DNA from: Branchiostoma lanceolatum | Taxonomy: Eukaryota; Chordata; Leptocardii; Amphioxiformes; Branchiostomatidae | Length of the DNA stretch: 64,000 bases | Assembly: GCF_035083965.1 (NCBI RefSeq) | Contig: NC_089727.1 | Span: 1,803,501 to 1,867,500 of the forward strand | Direction: 5' to 3' | Shown here: positions 1-10,080 of the stretch, in pieces | Layout of the letters: each line of letters starts with the position of its first letter | Numbering within the stretch: the stretch's first letter is position 1 | Made by a program: the position numbers and the translations under genes | The notes under the pieces: generated by a model | Told to the model about the DNA's origin: nothing | The model's database searches: none | The model's input: the letters and a program-made list of their open reading frames with translations, nothing else

Positions 1-324
1 TGTTGAATTTGAAGCACCGTTGGCCCCCGGTTAGGGGTCATAGCGGGGAACCTATGCCCAATTTTTGCAAAAAATTGTGGATACTATACATTAAAGAGTT
101 ACAAAGAGTAGGGGTCCTTCCCAGTGTGAGTGGATCAAACCTTACAGTCTGGTCAGGGTTGACATCTTGAAAACGTGATAGTCACCTGTTATGTCAATCT
201 TTCCACAAATGTGGTAAATCTCAAAAAGTAAATCAGGCTTAAACGAATAAAAAGAACCTACCTGCTTATCATCTCCTTTCCCTAGGACAGAAGTAGCATA
301 GACACAGATTATGTGTCAATTTGG
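1..324. other. Intergenic edge with SINE-like tail
   Basis: No gene is visible. Positions about 75-150 (AAATTGTGG, then a GGTCCTTCCCAGTGTGAG block followed by TGGATCAAA) resemble the 3' end of the tRNA-derived SINE at 27143-27445, so this looks like a truncated tail of that family. The rest shows nothing recognisable. Confidence 0.4.
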
Positions 325-2430
325 TCATTTTCCGGGGGGTATGTTTATTCCGGGGGGTACGTTTATTAGATTTTGAAGATTTGTCCGGGGGGTATGTTTA
401 TTCCGGGGGGTATGTTTATTTGGGAGATGAGAGTAGTCGCATTGGTCACATTTGTAGGGTTCCAGACCGGTATGCGTTCTCATATGTTCGGTTAAGGAGG
501 ACCTGAAAGTCGTCCTGAATCCACACTCTCCACACATGTAGGGTTTGTCTCCAGTGTGCTTGGCCATGTGTGCGTTTAAAGAATCTTTCCGTTCAGTAGA
601 ATATTCGCACTGGTCACATTTGTAGGACTTCTCGCCTGCATGTCTTCTCATATGTTCAGATAGGTCAGACCTGACAGTCGTTTCGTATCCGCACTCAACG
701 CAAATGTTGGGGTTTTCACCGGTGTGTTTAGCCATGTGTTCGTCTATAAGACTTTTCCGTACAGCAGAATAGTCGCATTGGTCACATTTGTAGGGTTTCT
801 GGCCTGCATGTTTCCTCATGATATGTCCGGACAGGTCCAACTTCCTAACAGTTCTGTACCCGCACTCTCCACACATGTATGGTTTGTCTCCGGTGTGGTT
901 AGCCATGTGTCGGTCTAAAGTACCTTTCACCGCGGCAGAATAGTCACACCGATCACACTTATAGGGTTTCACACCTGTATGTGTTCTCATATGTGCGACA
1001 AAGGAAGACTTAACAGCAGTCCTGTATTCGCATTCCCCACACATGTAGGGTTTATCTCCGGTGTGTTTAGCCATGTGATGGTCTAGACTGTGTTTTACAG
1101 CAGCAGAATAGTCGTACCGGGTACACTTGTAGGGTTTCAGCCCGGTATGTGTTCTCATGTGTTTGGTTAAGGAGGACCTGAAACCCGTCCTGTATCCACA
1201 CTCTCCACACATGTAGGGTTTTTGTCCAGTATGTTTAACCATGTGTTTGTCTAAAGAATCTTTCCATGCAGCAGAAAATTCGCACTGGTCACATTTATAG
1301 GGTCTCAGACCGGTATGTGTTCTCATATGGACGTTTAAAGAATATTTCCATGCAGTAGAAAATTCGCACTGGTCACATTTGTAGGGTTTCAGACCGGTAT
1401 GTGTTCTCATATGTGTGGTTAAGGAGGACCTGCGAGCCGTCCTGAATCCACACTCTCCACACATGTAGGGTTTTTGTCCAGTATGTTTAACCATGTGTTT
1501 GTCTAAAGAATCTTTCCATGCAGTAGAAAATTCGCACTGGTCACATTTATAGGGTCTCAGACTGGTATGTGTTCTCATATGGACGTTTAAAGAATGTTTC
1601 CATGTAGTAGAATATTCGCACTGGGCACATTTAAATGGTTTTACTTTTAGTTTCTTTACCCCTTTATGTGATTTCATATGTATGTATAGTTGCGACCTGA
1701 AAGCCATCCTGTATCCGCACTCTCCACACATAAAGGGTTTTTCGCCAGTATGTTTAGCCATGTGTTGGTCTAAATTGCATTTACGCGGAGAAGAATAGTC
1801 GCACTGTTGACACTCATGGAGTTTTATACCTGTATGTTTTCTCATATGTATGGACAGGTAAGACCTGAGAGTAGTTCTGAATCCGCACTCACATACGTAG
1901 CGTTTTTCTCCAGTGAGTTTAGCCATGTGTAGGTCTAAATCACGGTTCGATGCAGTAGAATATTCGCACTGGTCACATTTGTAGGGTTTCACACCTGTAT
2001 GTCTTCTCATTGTATGTTTGACTAGAGAAGCCTTGTCAGCCGTCCTGTATCCGCACTCTTTACACATGTATGGTTTTTCGCCGGTGTGTTTAGCCGCCAT
2101 GTGCCGGTCTAAATGCCCTTTCCGTGCAGCATAATAGTCGCACTCGTCACATTCGTAGGGTTTCTCAGCAATACGTTTTCGTTTTTGTGTTAATAGGTTA
2201 ACATTTGAGGTTGCGCTATGGTCACATTCAGTACATTTGTCCACAGTGCGTTTCACCTGCTCGGTTCGAACCTCAAGGGAACGATTGTCAGATTCTACTT
2301 CGCATCGAATGTCTCCTCCCTTGTCCTGTTGTTGCCTTTCTGTGTCCAATTTCTCACTGCTACTTGTCTCGTTGCCAGGCTGTGCAGTTGGCATATCATC
2401 CATAGCAACCTGGCTGCTTCTTTCTCCCAT
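325..2430 (-). CDS. Z1: C2H2 zinc-finger protein, about 21 fingers
   Basis: Predicted nuclear DNA-binding protein of about 701 residues. The start is the ATG at 2430, two bases after a splice acceptor (TTCTTAG) and at the same leader position (MGERSSQVAMDD) as in the sister genes; upstream in-frame codons come from the intron and its (TG)n tract. The leader of about 75 residues precedes about 21 C2H2 fingers (C-x2-C-x12-H-x3-H, linkers like TGEKPY) of alternating CDQCDYS and CGECGYR types. Several fingers have lost ligands: the first, one reading HMAKL, one with C-x1-C, and one with CTRYDYS. Fingers 8-10 and 11-13 are an internal duplication. The last finger stops after YKCDQCDYS and runs into a minisatellite-encoded tail. 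The array is intact as an open frame, but the lost ligands suggest relaxed constraint. Targets are unknown. Confidence 0.8.
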   Translation of the reverse strand: MGERSSQVAMDDMPTAQPGNETSSSEKLDTERQQQDKGGDIRCEVESDNRSLEVRTEQVKRTVDKCTECDHSATSNVNLLTQKRKRIAEKPYECDECDYYAARKGHLDRHMAAKHTGEKPYMCKECGYRTADKASLVKHTMRRHTGVKPYKCDQCEYSTASNRDLDLHMAKLTGEKRYVCECGFRTTLRSYLSIHMRKHTGIKLHECQQCDYSSPRKCNLDQHMAKHTGEKPFMCGECGYRMAFRSQLYIHMKSHKGVKKLKVKPFKCAQCEYSTTWKHSLNVHMRTHTSLRPYKCDQCEFSTAWKDSLDKHMVKHTGQKPYMCGECGFRTARRSSLTTHMRTHTGLKPYKCDQCEFSTAWKYSLNVHMRTHTGLRPYKCDQCEFSAAWKDSLDKHMVKHTGQKPYMCGECGYRTGFRSSLTKHMRTHTGLKPYKCTRYDYSAAVKHSLDHHMAKHTGDKPYMCGECEYRTAVKSSFVAHMRTHTGVKPYKCDRCDYSAAVKGTLDRHMANHTGDKPYMCGECGYRTVRKLDLSGHIMRKHAGQKPYKCDQCDYSAVRKSLIDEHMAKHTGENPNICVECGYETTVRSDLSEHMRRHAGEKSYKCDQCEYSTERKDSLNAHMAKHTGDKPYMCGECGFRTTFRSSLTEHMRTHTGLEPYKCDQCDYSHLPNKHTPRNKHTPRTNLQNLINVPPGINIPPGK
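332..420. repeat. 18-bp minisatellite, 4 units in two pairs
   Basis: Four near-identical 18-bp units (CCGGGGGGTATGTTTATT) lie at 332-349, 350-367, 385-402 and 403-420, with a 17-bp spacer between the pairs. The repeat replaces the last finger of Z1: read on the minus strand it encodes the basic, proline-rich tail with NKHTPR and INVPPG repeats. It looks like unrelated DNA that has replaced the end of the gene. Confidence 0.85.
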
Positions 2431-2560
2431 TTCTAAGAAAAACAACAAATCGTCCAAAATGAGAAGATAGGAAACATTCCCATAGTATCTACATCCGCCA
2501 TATTGTACTGGAACAGTAGTAAACATAAAATAAAACACGTAGTATTCCGTATCACTACAG

Positions 2561-2625
2561 CACACACACACCACACACACACAAACACACATGCACTCAC
2601 AAAACACACGCATACACAAGAATGT
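2561..2625. repeat. (CA)n tract in Z1 first intron
   Basis: An imperfect CA-rich run, which is TG on the sense strand of Z1, lies about 130-190 bp upstream of the coding-exon acceptor. Equivalent tracts occur in the same place in nearly all sister genes. Confidence 0.75.
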
Positions 2626-2761
2626 AAAATTAATCGTGACTATCAATTTACTAAGATATCATCCACGGTGATAGATGCTTCAGAATCGAATAAAATTGCA
2701 AAGGGTTGTCAAACCGACATCGTGGCATAATTTGCAACTCCTTGTCGATGACCACAACGTA

Positions 2762-2860
2762 CACAGGAATTCGAAAATGGGGATTCCTATAGTAAGGACC
2801 ACAAACTGACCGACATCGACACGGATAAACATATAGTATTAGTAGGGTGCGCAATACTGC
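2762..2860. repeat. Interspersed repeat R1, copy 1
   Basis: A block around GGGGATTCCTATAGTAAGG and CTGACCGACATCGACACGG recurs at 7203-7310, 45756-45900 and 56158-56305. No terminal repeats or coding frame can be recognised. Two copies are explained by the segmental duplication; the other two are independent. Confidence 0.6.
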
Positions 2861-2890
2861 GGTCACAACTAGTTTACGTTTTCCTAAAAA

Positions 2891-3190
2891 TTATGCCCCC
2901 CTCCCCCTTAGGAACGACCACTGATTTTAAAACAAGGACAACAACAACAACTGATTTTCCAATATAAAAAACTTTGTTTCTAAATCATTGCAAACGATTT
3001 CGCAGACAAAGAGTGTCCAGACAGTTTAAACATGCCTTACCTGACGGTCTCGTTGGTGGATTAGCTGCTAAGGCGCTGATTTGTCCTGAAAAAGGATTCG
3101 GGTCATGAAACTCCGACATTCAAAATGGCGGACAGGCAAAATGACCTTTTCTGACCAAGGAGGTCGAAGGTCAAATTTGATAAACCTGAT
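2891..3190 (-). promoter_or_regulatory. Z1 promoter, non-coding exon 1 and intronic G-block
   Basis: Read on the minus strand, a DR1-like box (RC of AGGTCGAAGGTCA, 3161-3173) is followed by a YY1-like box (RC of AAAATGGCGG, 3122-3131), a short non-coding exon ending at 3041 and a donor GTAAGGCATG. Then comes a conserved intronic G-rich block at 2891-2911 (TAAGGGGGAGGGGGGCAT on the sense strand). The same order is found at the other nine genes. Binding-site names come from known consensus sequences; use by the factors is inference. Confidence 0.65.
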
Positions 3191-3239
3191 TACACCCTAC
3201 TGCACATAACAACGTAACGGATCACCCTGTACCAGGACG

Positions 3240-4080
3240 CTTTTGACTATTCTTAATAGTGCTGTAACAAGTTAAAATCAAAAGCATTTGCTAAAACTGA
3301 TCAATCTATTTATTTATTTATCTATTTGTTTTACACAGTATATGTCATTCTTTTAGCTGAATGTATTGGATGATTTTAGAGTACTGGGATCTTAAATAGT
3401 GCTGTATCTAGCGCTAAGACTAAGTACCATCTGCCAAACTCACCTGATTTATCTTTAAAGAGTTTTGTAATCTAAAGCTGGGTCAAGATACCTTAGAGCC
3501 CGGTGACGTTTATCGCACGATAGTCGCAGTACTTAGGAAGCAGATGGCAGATAAATCTTATAAAACACGCAAGATTTAATGGCATGTGAATCATTCATAC
3601 TTCTTACCAAAAGCTAGGAAACTTAAGACATTTCATATTCCTCTGACCAATATTCATCCTGTGATGGCCAGTTTCTACTATTTGTTTACCTCATGAGTCT
3701 AATGTATGTTCATAACCCAATATCGTTCTACGATTTGTATGCCTGTACATCTGAAGAATTACACTTTACAGGATAACGTCACCAGCCTAAGACATATTAA
3801 GACTTAATAAGAGGAAACAAACCCAATAAAACAACGGCAAACGTGTGAATGAATGAAACAATGCTGTGATTTCTTTCGTTATATTTTCTCGACATTTCGT
3901 AAACTTTTGTATACAAAAGATCACTATCTAATTTGTGTGAAATGGAAATGTCTCATGATAATGCATATTATGGATCACATAGTCTATTAGCTGCAACACA
4001 TATACCCCCTTTGTACATAGATCAACGAGGTTCTATCATGATTCTGATATATAAAATGTTGTGATAGCACAAGCATGTCT
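3240..4080. other. Gene-free DNA upstream of Z1
   Basis: No coding frame, RNA gene or terminal-repeat element is visible. The stretch is matched by 9353-10080 in the duplicate copy. The sequence around 3300-3345 (TTTATTTATTTATC) is the empty insertion site of the 825-bp element found at 8528. Confidence 0.6.
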
Positions 4081-4420
4081 AAAAAAACAAACGTGAAAAT
4101 GTGCAATTACAACAAATAGAAATTGAGCTTAATCAATTCGAGTATCTCAGTCTGAAATCATGATCAACTCAAGTTGAATCCAGAACTCTTCTGCGTTTTA
4201 AACTACCCTATGTGGAAACAATGCCAGGGTGTGTTGGATCATCACATACGAGTTTCAACATGTCAATTGCCCTTTCGTTGTAATGGATAGCCTGTTAGCA
4301 ACCGCCATACGTTCCCAGTAAAATCCTAACTTAAAAACTCTAGGTCTTAAATGTTCACTGTCCTCATGATTTATTGTCAATGTCTACTCCAAGACGTACA
4401 TATGACACAGGATTTACTAG
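4080..4420 (-). pseudogene. Relic of the 3' end of a T1-type TPR gene, copy A
   Basis: The sequence resembles the 3' end of T1 (47880-48215) on the same strand, including the block GTGGAAACAATGCCAGGGTG, the codons for the last TPR, the stop region and part of the 3' flank. Only about the last 100 codons remain and no open frame is kept. It is a fossil fragment of the host NTase-TPR family carried along with a zinc-finger unit. It shows that T-type genes once lay inside the zinc-finger array. Confidence 0.75.
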
Positions 4421-5040
4421 TGCATGACCAATCGCGAAGCCTGGCACATTTAGTTTACCTTTATTGTTAACACTGTCACCATCGACAGACCCTAGCTTCA
4501 ACTGAATTTCCATTTAAACCTAAATCATTGATTTAAACAGCTGAAACTTTGTGTCCATGTTCAGTAATAGTTGATAGAAGAGAACAGTTGATTTTCATGT
4601 TAAAAGGCATCATCATGTAATAATAATAACCGATGAAATGAATATAATCTAACAATGTTTTTATATGATATACTAAGAAGATAAAGTATAAAGTCAATAT
4701 CGACAGTGTTACCTTGTCGTTTGGCTAGCTACAAGATGAAACCTTCGGCTATTAATATCATTATTTCGTTACTAGCATTACAACAATGATATACCATTCT
4801 ACAACGAAAATATTTCTAAAAGTTCTATTTATGTTTGCAACAGCAACTATCCAGTAAGATATGTATATACAATGGGCGTTCAGAAAGAGGGGGTAAACGA
4901 GAAGGCGGCATATCTTTTATGAGACATAGATTTCTGAGTACAACTACAATAGTGAAATTTGGTGGATATTGACAACTGCTTGACAGTAGATAGTTATAGC
5001 AGTTAATATAAGTTCCATCCCGGTCAACCCGTAATCCAAG
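4420..5040. other. 3' flank module of Z2
   Basis: No gene. Around 4680-4870 lies a 3'-flank sequence (GTTACCTTGTCGTTTGGCTAGCTA and the following 150 bp) that recurs downstream of other Z genes, for example near 10690, 20440, 23270, 37950, 41270 and 45040. It may hold the end of the transcript. Confidence 0.5.
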
Positions 5041-5245
5041 CCTTTTCACTGGCGTGTTTGACCATGTGTAGGTCTAAAACACTTTCCCAAGAAGGAGAAT
5101 AGTCGCACTGATAACATTTATATTTTGATTGTTCATAACGTTTTTCTTTTTGCCAAGTTGCAAGTTTTGCAAGTTTTTTTTAGATGTTCCTTGTAGCAGT
5201 AGTAACACTGGTCACATCTGTAGGGTTTCTCGCCTGTATGTCTTG
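5040..5245 (-). pseudogene. Fossil fingers after the stop of Z2
   Basis: Degenerate finger codons continue beyond the Z2 stop (a motif equivalent to HMTRHTGEKPYRCDQ, then damaged units and a DLHMVKHASEK-like end), but with frame breaks. The block is almost identical to 11035-11225 downstream of Z3. It represents the ancestral end of the finger array. Confidence 0.75.
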
Positions 5246-6862
5246 TCATGGTTTTACACCTGTATGTGTTCTCATATGTATGGTTAAGGAAGATTTAACA
5301 TCCTCTCTGTATCCGCACTCCCCACACATGTAGGGTTTTTCGCCGGTGTGTGTAGTCATGTGTCCATCTAAATGACTTTTCGATACTGCAGAATAGTCGC
5401 ACTGGGTACACGTATAAGGTTTCACACCTGTATGTCGTCTCATGTGTACGGCTAAGGAAGATTTAACAGCCGCCCTGTATCCACACTCCCCACACATGTA
5501 GGGTTTTTCGCCGGTGTGTTTAGTCATGTGTCGGTCTACAGTACCTTTACGTGCAGTGGAAAAGTCACGCTGGTCACATTTGTAGCGCTTCTCGCCTGTA
5601 TGTTTTCTCATATGCACAGATAGGTGAGACCTGTCAGCCGTCCTGTATCCGCACTCGTCGCACATGTATGGTTTATCTCCGGTGTGTTTAGAAACATGAA
5701 GATATAAAGAAGATTTCCATACAGCAGAATAGTCGCACTGGTCACACTTGTAAGGTTTCACTTCTGTATGTGTTGTCATATGTGCGGCTATGGACGACTT
5801 AACAGCAGTCTTGTATCCACACTCCCCGCACATGTAGGGTTTTTCGCCAATGTGTTTAGTCATGTGTCGGTCTAAATTACTTTTACGTACAGTGGAATAG
5901 TCGCACTGGTCACATTTATACGGTTTCACAACTGAGTGTACTTTCATATGTTCGGATAGGTGAGACCTGACAGCCGTCCTGTATCCGCACTCGTCGCACA
6001 TGTAGGGTTTATCTCCGGTGTGGTTAGCCATGTGTCGGTCTAAAGTACCTTTCTCTGCGGCAGAATATTCGCATAGTTCACACTTAAAGGGTTTCACACC
6101 TGTATGTGTTCTCATATGTACGACTAAGGAAGACTTAGCAGCAGTCCTGTATTCGCATTCCCCACACATGTAGGGTTTATCTCCGGTGTGTTTAGCCATG
6201 TGATGGTCTAAACTGTATTTTACAGCAGCAGAATAGTCGCACTGGTCACATTTGTAAGGTTTCAGCCCGGTATGTGTTCTCATATGTTTGGTTAAGGAGG
6301 ACCTGAAAGTCGTCCTGAATCCACAATCTCCACACATGTAGGGTTTTTCTCCGGTGTGTTTGGTCATGTGTCGGTCTAAATTTCCTTTCCGTGCGGTAGA
6401 ATATTCGCACTGGTCACATTTATACGGTTTAACACCAGAATGTATTTTCATATGATTGGATAGGCGAGACCTAACAGCCGTCCTGTATCCGCACTCCTCA
6501 CACATGAAGGTTTTTTCGCCGGTGTGTTTAGCCATGTGCCGATCTAAACTGCCCTCCCGTGCAGCAGAATAGTCGCACTCGTCACATTCATACGATTTCT
6601 CAGCAGTGCGTTTTCGTTTGTGTCTTAATAGGTAAGCATTTGAGGTTGCCCTATGGTTACATTCGGTACGTTTGCCCACAGTGCGTTTCGCCTGCTTGGT
6701 TTGAACCTGAAGGGAACGATTGTCAGATTCTACTTCGCATCGAATGTCTCCTCCCTTGTCCTGCTGCCTTTCTGTGTCCAATTTCTCACTGCTACTTGTC
6801 TCGTTCCCAGGCTGTGCAGTTGGCATATTATCCATAGCAACCTGACTGCTTCTTTCACCCAT
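5246..6862 (-). CDS. Z2: C2H2 zinc-finger protein, 17 fingers
   Basis: Predicted nuclear DNA-binding protein of about 538 residues. The start at 6862 (MGERSSQVAMDN) follows an acceptor by two bases; frame upstream of it is intron. The leader is close to that of Z1. There are 17 finger units, of which the first (CTECNHRATS, second His replaced) and the fourteenth (CDQRDFS, second Cys replaced) lack a zinc ligand. The alternating finger types give a 56-residue higher-order repeat. The frame stops straight after a linker (HTGVKP then TGA), so the protein ends without the terminal finger conserved in Z4, Z6, Z8, Z9 and Z10; fossil fingers follow. Its promoter is split by a LINE fragment, so expression may be altered. 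Confidence 0.82.
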   Translation of the reverse strand: MGERSSQVAMDNMPTAQPGNETSSSEKLDTERQQDKGGDIRCEVESDNRSLQVQTKQAKRTVGKRTECNHRATSNAYLLRHKRKRTAEKSYECDECDYSAAREGSLDRHMAKHTGEKTFMCEECGYRTAVRSRLSNHMKIHSGVKPYKCDQCEYSTARKGNLDRHMTKHTGEKPYMCGDCGFRTTFRSSLTKHMRTHTGLKPYKCDQCDYSAAVKYSLDHHMAKHTGDKPYMCGECEYRTAAKSSLVVHMRTHTGVKPFKCELCEYSAAEKGTLDRHMANHTGDKPYMCDECGYRTAVRSHLSEHMKVHSVVKPYKCDQCDYSTVRKSNLDRHMTKHIGEKPYMCGECGYKTAVKSSIAAHMTTHTEVKPYKCDQCDYSAVWKSSLYLHVSKHTGDKPYMCDECGYRTADRSHLSVHMRKHTGEKRYKCDQRDFSTARKGTVDRHMTKHTGEKPYMCGECGYRAAVKSSLAVHMRRHTGVKPYTCTQCDYSAVSKSHLDGHMTTHTGEKPYMCGECGYREDVKSSLTIHMRTHTGVKP

Positions 6863-6992
6863 TTCTAAGAAAAACAACAAATCGTCCAACATGAGAAGAT
6901 AGGAAACATTCCCATAGTATCTACACCCGACATATTGAACTGGAACAGTAGTAAATATAAAATAAAACACAGTGTATTCCGTATCACTACAG

Positions 6993-7065
6993 CACACACA
7001 CACCACACACACGCACACAAAACGCACACAAACACTAACAAATACACACACGTTCACACGCATGT
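6993..7065. repeat. (CA)n tract in Z2 first intron
   Basis: An interrupted CA-rich run (TG on the Z2 sense strand) in the same intron position as in the sister genes. Confidence 0.75.
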
Positions 7066-7202
7066 TAAACAAATCGTGACTTTCAATTTACTAAGACACC
7101 TCCCACAGTGATATCAAAATGATTCAGAGTCGTATGGTTGCCAAACGGTTGTAAAACCGACATCGTCGCATAATTTTCTACTCCTTGTCGATGACCACAA
7201 GG

Positions 7203-7310
7203 AAGCGGTACACAGGATTTCGAAAATGGGGATTCCTATAGTTAAGGACCACAAACTGACCGACATCGACACGGATAAACATGTAATATTACAGTTAGTA
7301 GTGTGCGCAA
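7203..7310. repeat. Interspersed repeat R1, copy 2
   Basis: Same block as 2762-2860; this copy belongs to the segmental duplication. Confidence 0.6.
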
Positions 7311-7354
7311 TACTGCGGCCTGCGGTCACTACCCAACTTAGGTGACGTTTTCCT

Positions 7355-7574
7355 AGAATTATGCCCCCCTCCCACTTAGGAACGATCACTGATTTTCCAA
7401 TACTTTGTTTCTAAATCATTGCAAACGATTTCGCAGACATAGAGTGTCCAGACAGTTAAAACATGCCTTACCTGACGGTCTCGTTGGTGGATTAGCTGCT
7501 AAGGCGCTGATTTGTCCTGAAAATGGATTCGGGTCATGAAACTCCGACATTTAAAATGGCGGACAGGCAAAATG
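7355..7574 (-). promoter_or_regulatory. Z2 promoter part: YY1-like box, exon 1, donor, G-block
   Basis: On the minus strand the YY1-like box (RC of AAAATGGCGG, 7554-7563), non-coding exon 1 (ending 7472), donor GTAAGGCATG and G-rich intronic block (about 7358-7380) are kept. The DR1-like part now lies at 8372-8382, separated by a 0.8-kb LINE insertion. Confidence 0.65.
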
Positions 7575-8371
7575 GGTAAGACAAAGTTGTTGTTGTTGTT
7601 GTTGTTGTCCTTGTTTAACGTCTATTACTTCGTTAGACATGGTCTCCAGGTGCTGTGCTGGTCGCTAGGTTTCAGTTCTTGTTGATTTCTCGCTAGGTTT
7701 TGAGCACTTGGTGACTTGAGGTAGCGTGTTGCTGGATGTGTTTCAGTTGAGCACGTCGAATCTGCGAGTGCACTCGATGTACTGGGAGAATGTTCTGTAC
7801 ATCTGTGTGTTGATTACGTCAGTGAGGTCTTCTCTCATTCCAGCTAGAGTGACGATGTCCGTGTGTCTGTTCTCCGCTGGCGTGCCGTAGGTCTCGTATG
7901 TGCTTTCGATCTCCTGCAGCATTTGGTGTCTTTCCCTTTCATAGCGGGCGCAGTGGTACAGGAAGTGGTTGGTAGTCTCCGGGGCGTCGCAGTTAGGGCA
8001 GTTTGGAGACGTCTCAGGGTTCTTCCAGTTTTGGTAGGCATTGAGTTTTGTGTGGCCACTGACTAATCGGTTGATGTTGATTTGTGTGCGTCTCTTTCCA
8101 AGTGCTTTTCCTTTCTTCTTCATGTTCATGGCTATCTTCTGCATGTATTCGCTTTTTGTGTTCAGCTTTGTTCTTCGGTCCCATCTCATGAGTGCTTGAG
8201 TTTCAATGTGTTTCGTGGCCTGTTGTCTTGTCCATGATGCGTTCATCTGGGTGTTAGCAGCTTCAGCTGCTGCTAACTTTGCCTCTTTGTCTGCAATCTC
8301 GTTGCCGGGTATGCCCATGTGACCGGGACACCATGTGAACTGTATTGTGTGTCCTTGTAGATGGAGGGAGC
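7575..8371 (-). mobile_element. 5'-truncated LINE with RNase H end (I/Jockey-like group)
   Basis: The minus-strand frame at 7743-8318, extended upstream to TWCPGHMGIPGNEIAD, shows the C-terminal RNase H motif (GHxGIxGNExAD) and then a CPNC-x9-H-x4-C knuckle (CPNCDAPETTNHFLYHC), typical of the second ORF of RNase H-bearing LINEs. A 3' UTR and an (ACA)n tail (7586-7608) complete the end. No reverse transcriptase part is present, so it is a 5'-truncated copy. Comparison with 3132-3165 shows that it replaced about 25-30 bp of the Z2 promoter between the YY1-like and DR1-like boxes. No clear target duplication is seen. Confidence 0.8.
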
Positions 8372-8527
8372 GTCGAAGGTCAAAGTTGATAAACCTGATT
8401 ACACCCTACTGCACATAACAACGTAACGGATCACCCTGCTACCAGGACGCTTTTGACTATCTTAATAGTGCTTTAACAAGTTAAAATCAAAAGCATTTGC
8501 TAAAACTGATCAATCTATTTATTTATT

Positions 8528-9352
8528 ATCTCCATGAAAAATGGAGATATAGTTTTGGGTGTGTCTGTGTGTGTGTCTGTGTGTCTGTGTGTATGTGTGT
8601 TTGTGTTTCCGCACTACTGTCGACAGCATAACTCCAGAACCTCTGGATGGATTACGATGATATTTGGTATGTGGGTAGGTGTTGTGAAACCGAAATTCAA
8701 GGTCGATTTTGGGCCCTATGGTATGTGACCTTGGTACTGCAGCAGAACTTCGTTTTTGTATCTTTTGACCTGGACGTGATGTGGTCTTGATTTTTGGGTG
8801 GCAGATAGCTTGTGATGTAATAAAGAAGTGGTGTAGGTTTGGGCCCCCTAGCAGCTTGCTCTGGAACTGCAGTGGCGTTATTGTGAAAATCTTCTAGGGA
8901 CTGAACAAAGGGACAACGGGTTTCCATGATATTCAGTATGCAGGTAGCTTAGACAGAGATGTACACAGTGATGGGCAAATTATGCTAATTGTCACTTAAT
9001 TTGCACAACTAATGAGGAAAATCTATATTTGCAGTGTTTTCTGTTATAAGTCTCAAATACATGTAACATATGTAGTTTATGGCAAGTGGAGCATCAGCAG
9101 ATACCAATTATGCAGATAAATTCCTAATTTGCATAATTAATGCAAAAGTGCCATAATTCATCCAAGTGGAAAATGATAGGACTGACTGCAAAAGTACCAT
9201 AATTCATCCAAGTGGAAAATGATAGGACTGACAATATTGCATCATGTCTAAGTTAGATAAAGGTGTTAATGACCAAGCATATATTATGTAAATGTGTAAG
9301 TCATTTGCATAAACAGAATAGTTCATGGAGATATGAGGTCGCGAAACTCTTG
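8528..9352. mobile_element. 825-bp non-autonomous element (family E1)
   Basis: Its limits come from the empty site at about 3305-3330. The left end ATCTCCATGAA is mirrored by TTCATGGAGAT near the right end (9321-9331), and a TT is duplicated at the flanks. It contains a (TG)n tract (8559-8602) and a tandem 46-bp repeat (about 9142-9232). There is no coding frame. Related DNA lies at 28590-29290 (reverse), 52080-52715 and perhaps 62600-62640. The superfamily is not clear. Confidence 0.7.
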
Positions 9353-10080
9353 TTTATCTATTTGTTTTACACAGTATATGTCATTCTTTTAGCTGAATGT
9401 ATTGGATGATTTTAGAGTACTGGGATCGTAAATAGTGCTGTATCTAGCGCTAAGACTAAGTACCATCTGCCAAACTCATCTGATTTATCTATAAAGAGTT
9501 TTGTAAACTAAAGCTGGGTCAAGATACTTAGAGCCCGGTGACGTTTATCGCACGATAGTCGCAATACTTAGCAAGATTTAATGGCATGTGAATCATTCAT
9601 ACTTCTTACCAAAAGCTAGGAAACTTAAGACATTTCATATTCCTCTGACCAATATTCATCCTGTCATGGCCAATTTCTACTATTTGTTTACCTCGTGAGT
9701 CTGATGTATGTTCATAACCCAATATCGTTCTACGATTTGTATGCCTGTACATCTGAAGAATTACACTTTACAGGATAACATCACCAGCCTAAGACATATT
9801 AAGACTAAATAAGAGGTGACAAACCCAATAAGACAACGGCAAACGTGTGAATGAATGAAACAATGCTGTGATTTCTTTCGTTATATTTTCTCGACATTTC
9901 GTAAACTTTTGTATACAAAAGATGACTATCTAATTTGTGTGAAATGGAAATGTCTCATGATAATGCATATTATGGATCACTTAGTCTATTAGCTGCAACA
10001 CATAAACCCCCTTTGTACATAGATCAACGAGGTTCTATCATGATTCTGATATATAAAATGTTGTGATAGCACAAGCATGT
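9353..10080. other. Gene-free DNA, duplicate of 3330-4080
   Basis: Nothing coding is seen; the stretch is the duplicate of the DNA upstream of Z1 with few differences. Confidence 0.6.

Larger units (their letters stand above)
2200..5240. repeat. Segmental duplication, copy A
   Basis: This stretch (Z1 leader, intron, promoter, upstream DNA, TPR-gene relic, fossil fingers) matches about 6640-11230 nearly base for base outside two insertions in copy B (7575-8371 and 8528-9352). Copy A therefore shows the empty target sites. Confidence 0.85.

Noticed and set aside
2205-2470. Frames opposite the Z leaders
   Set aside because: Antisense shadows of the conserved leader; the same shadow appears at 6559 and 26577.
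7743-8318. 191-codon frame considered as a host RNase H gene
   Set aside because: It begins mid-domain, ends with the LINE-type CCHC-like knuckle and has an (ACA)n tail; it is a LINE fragment.
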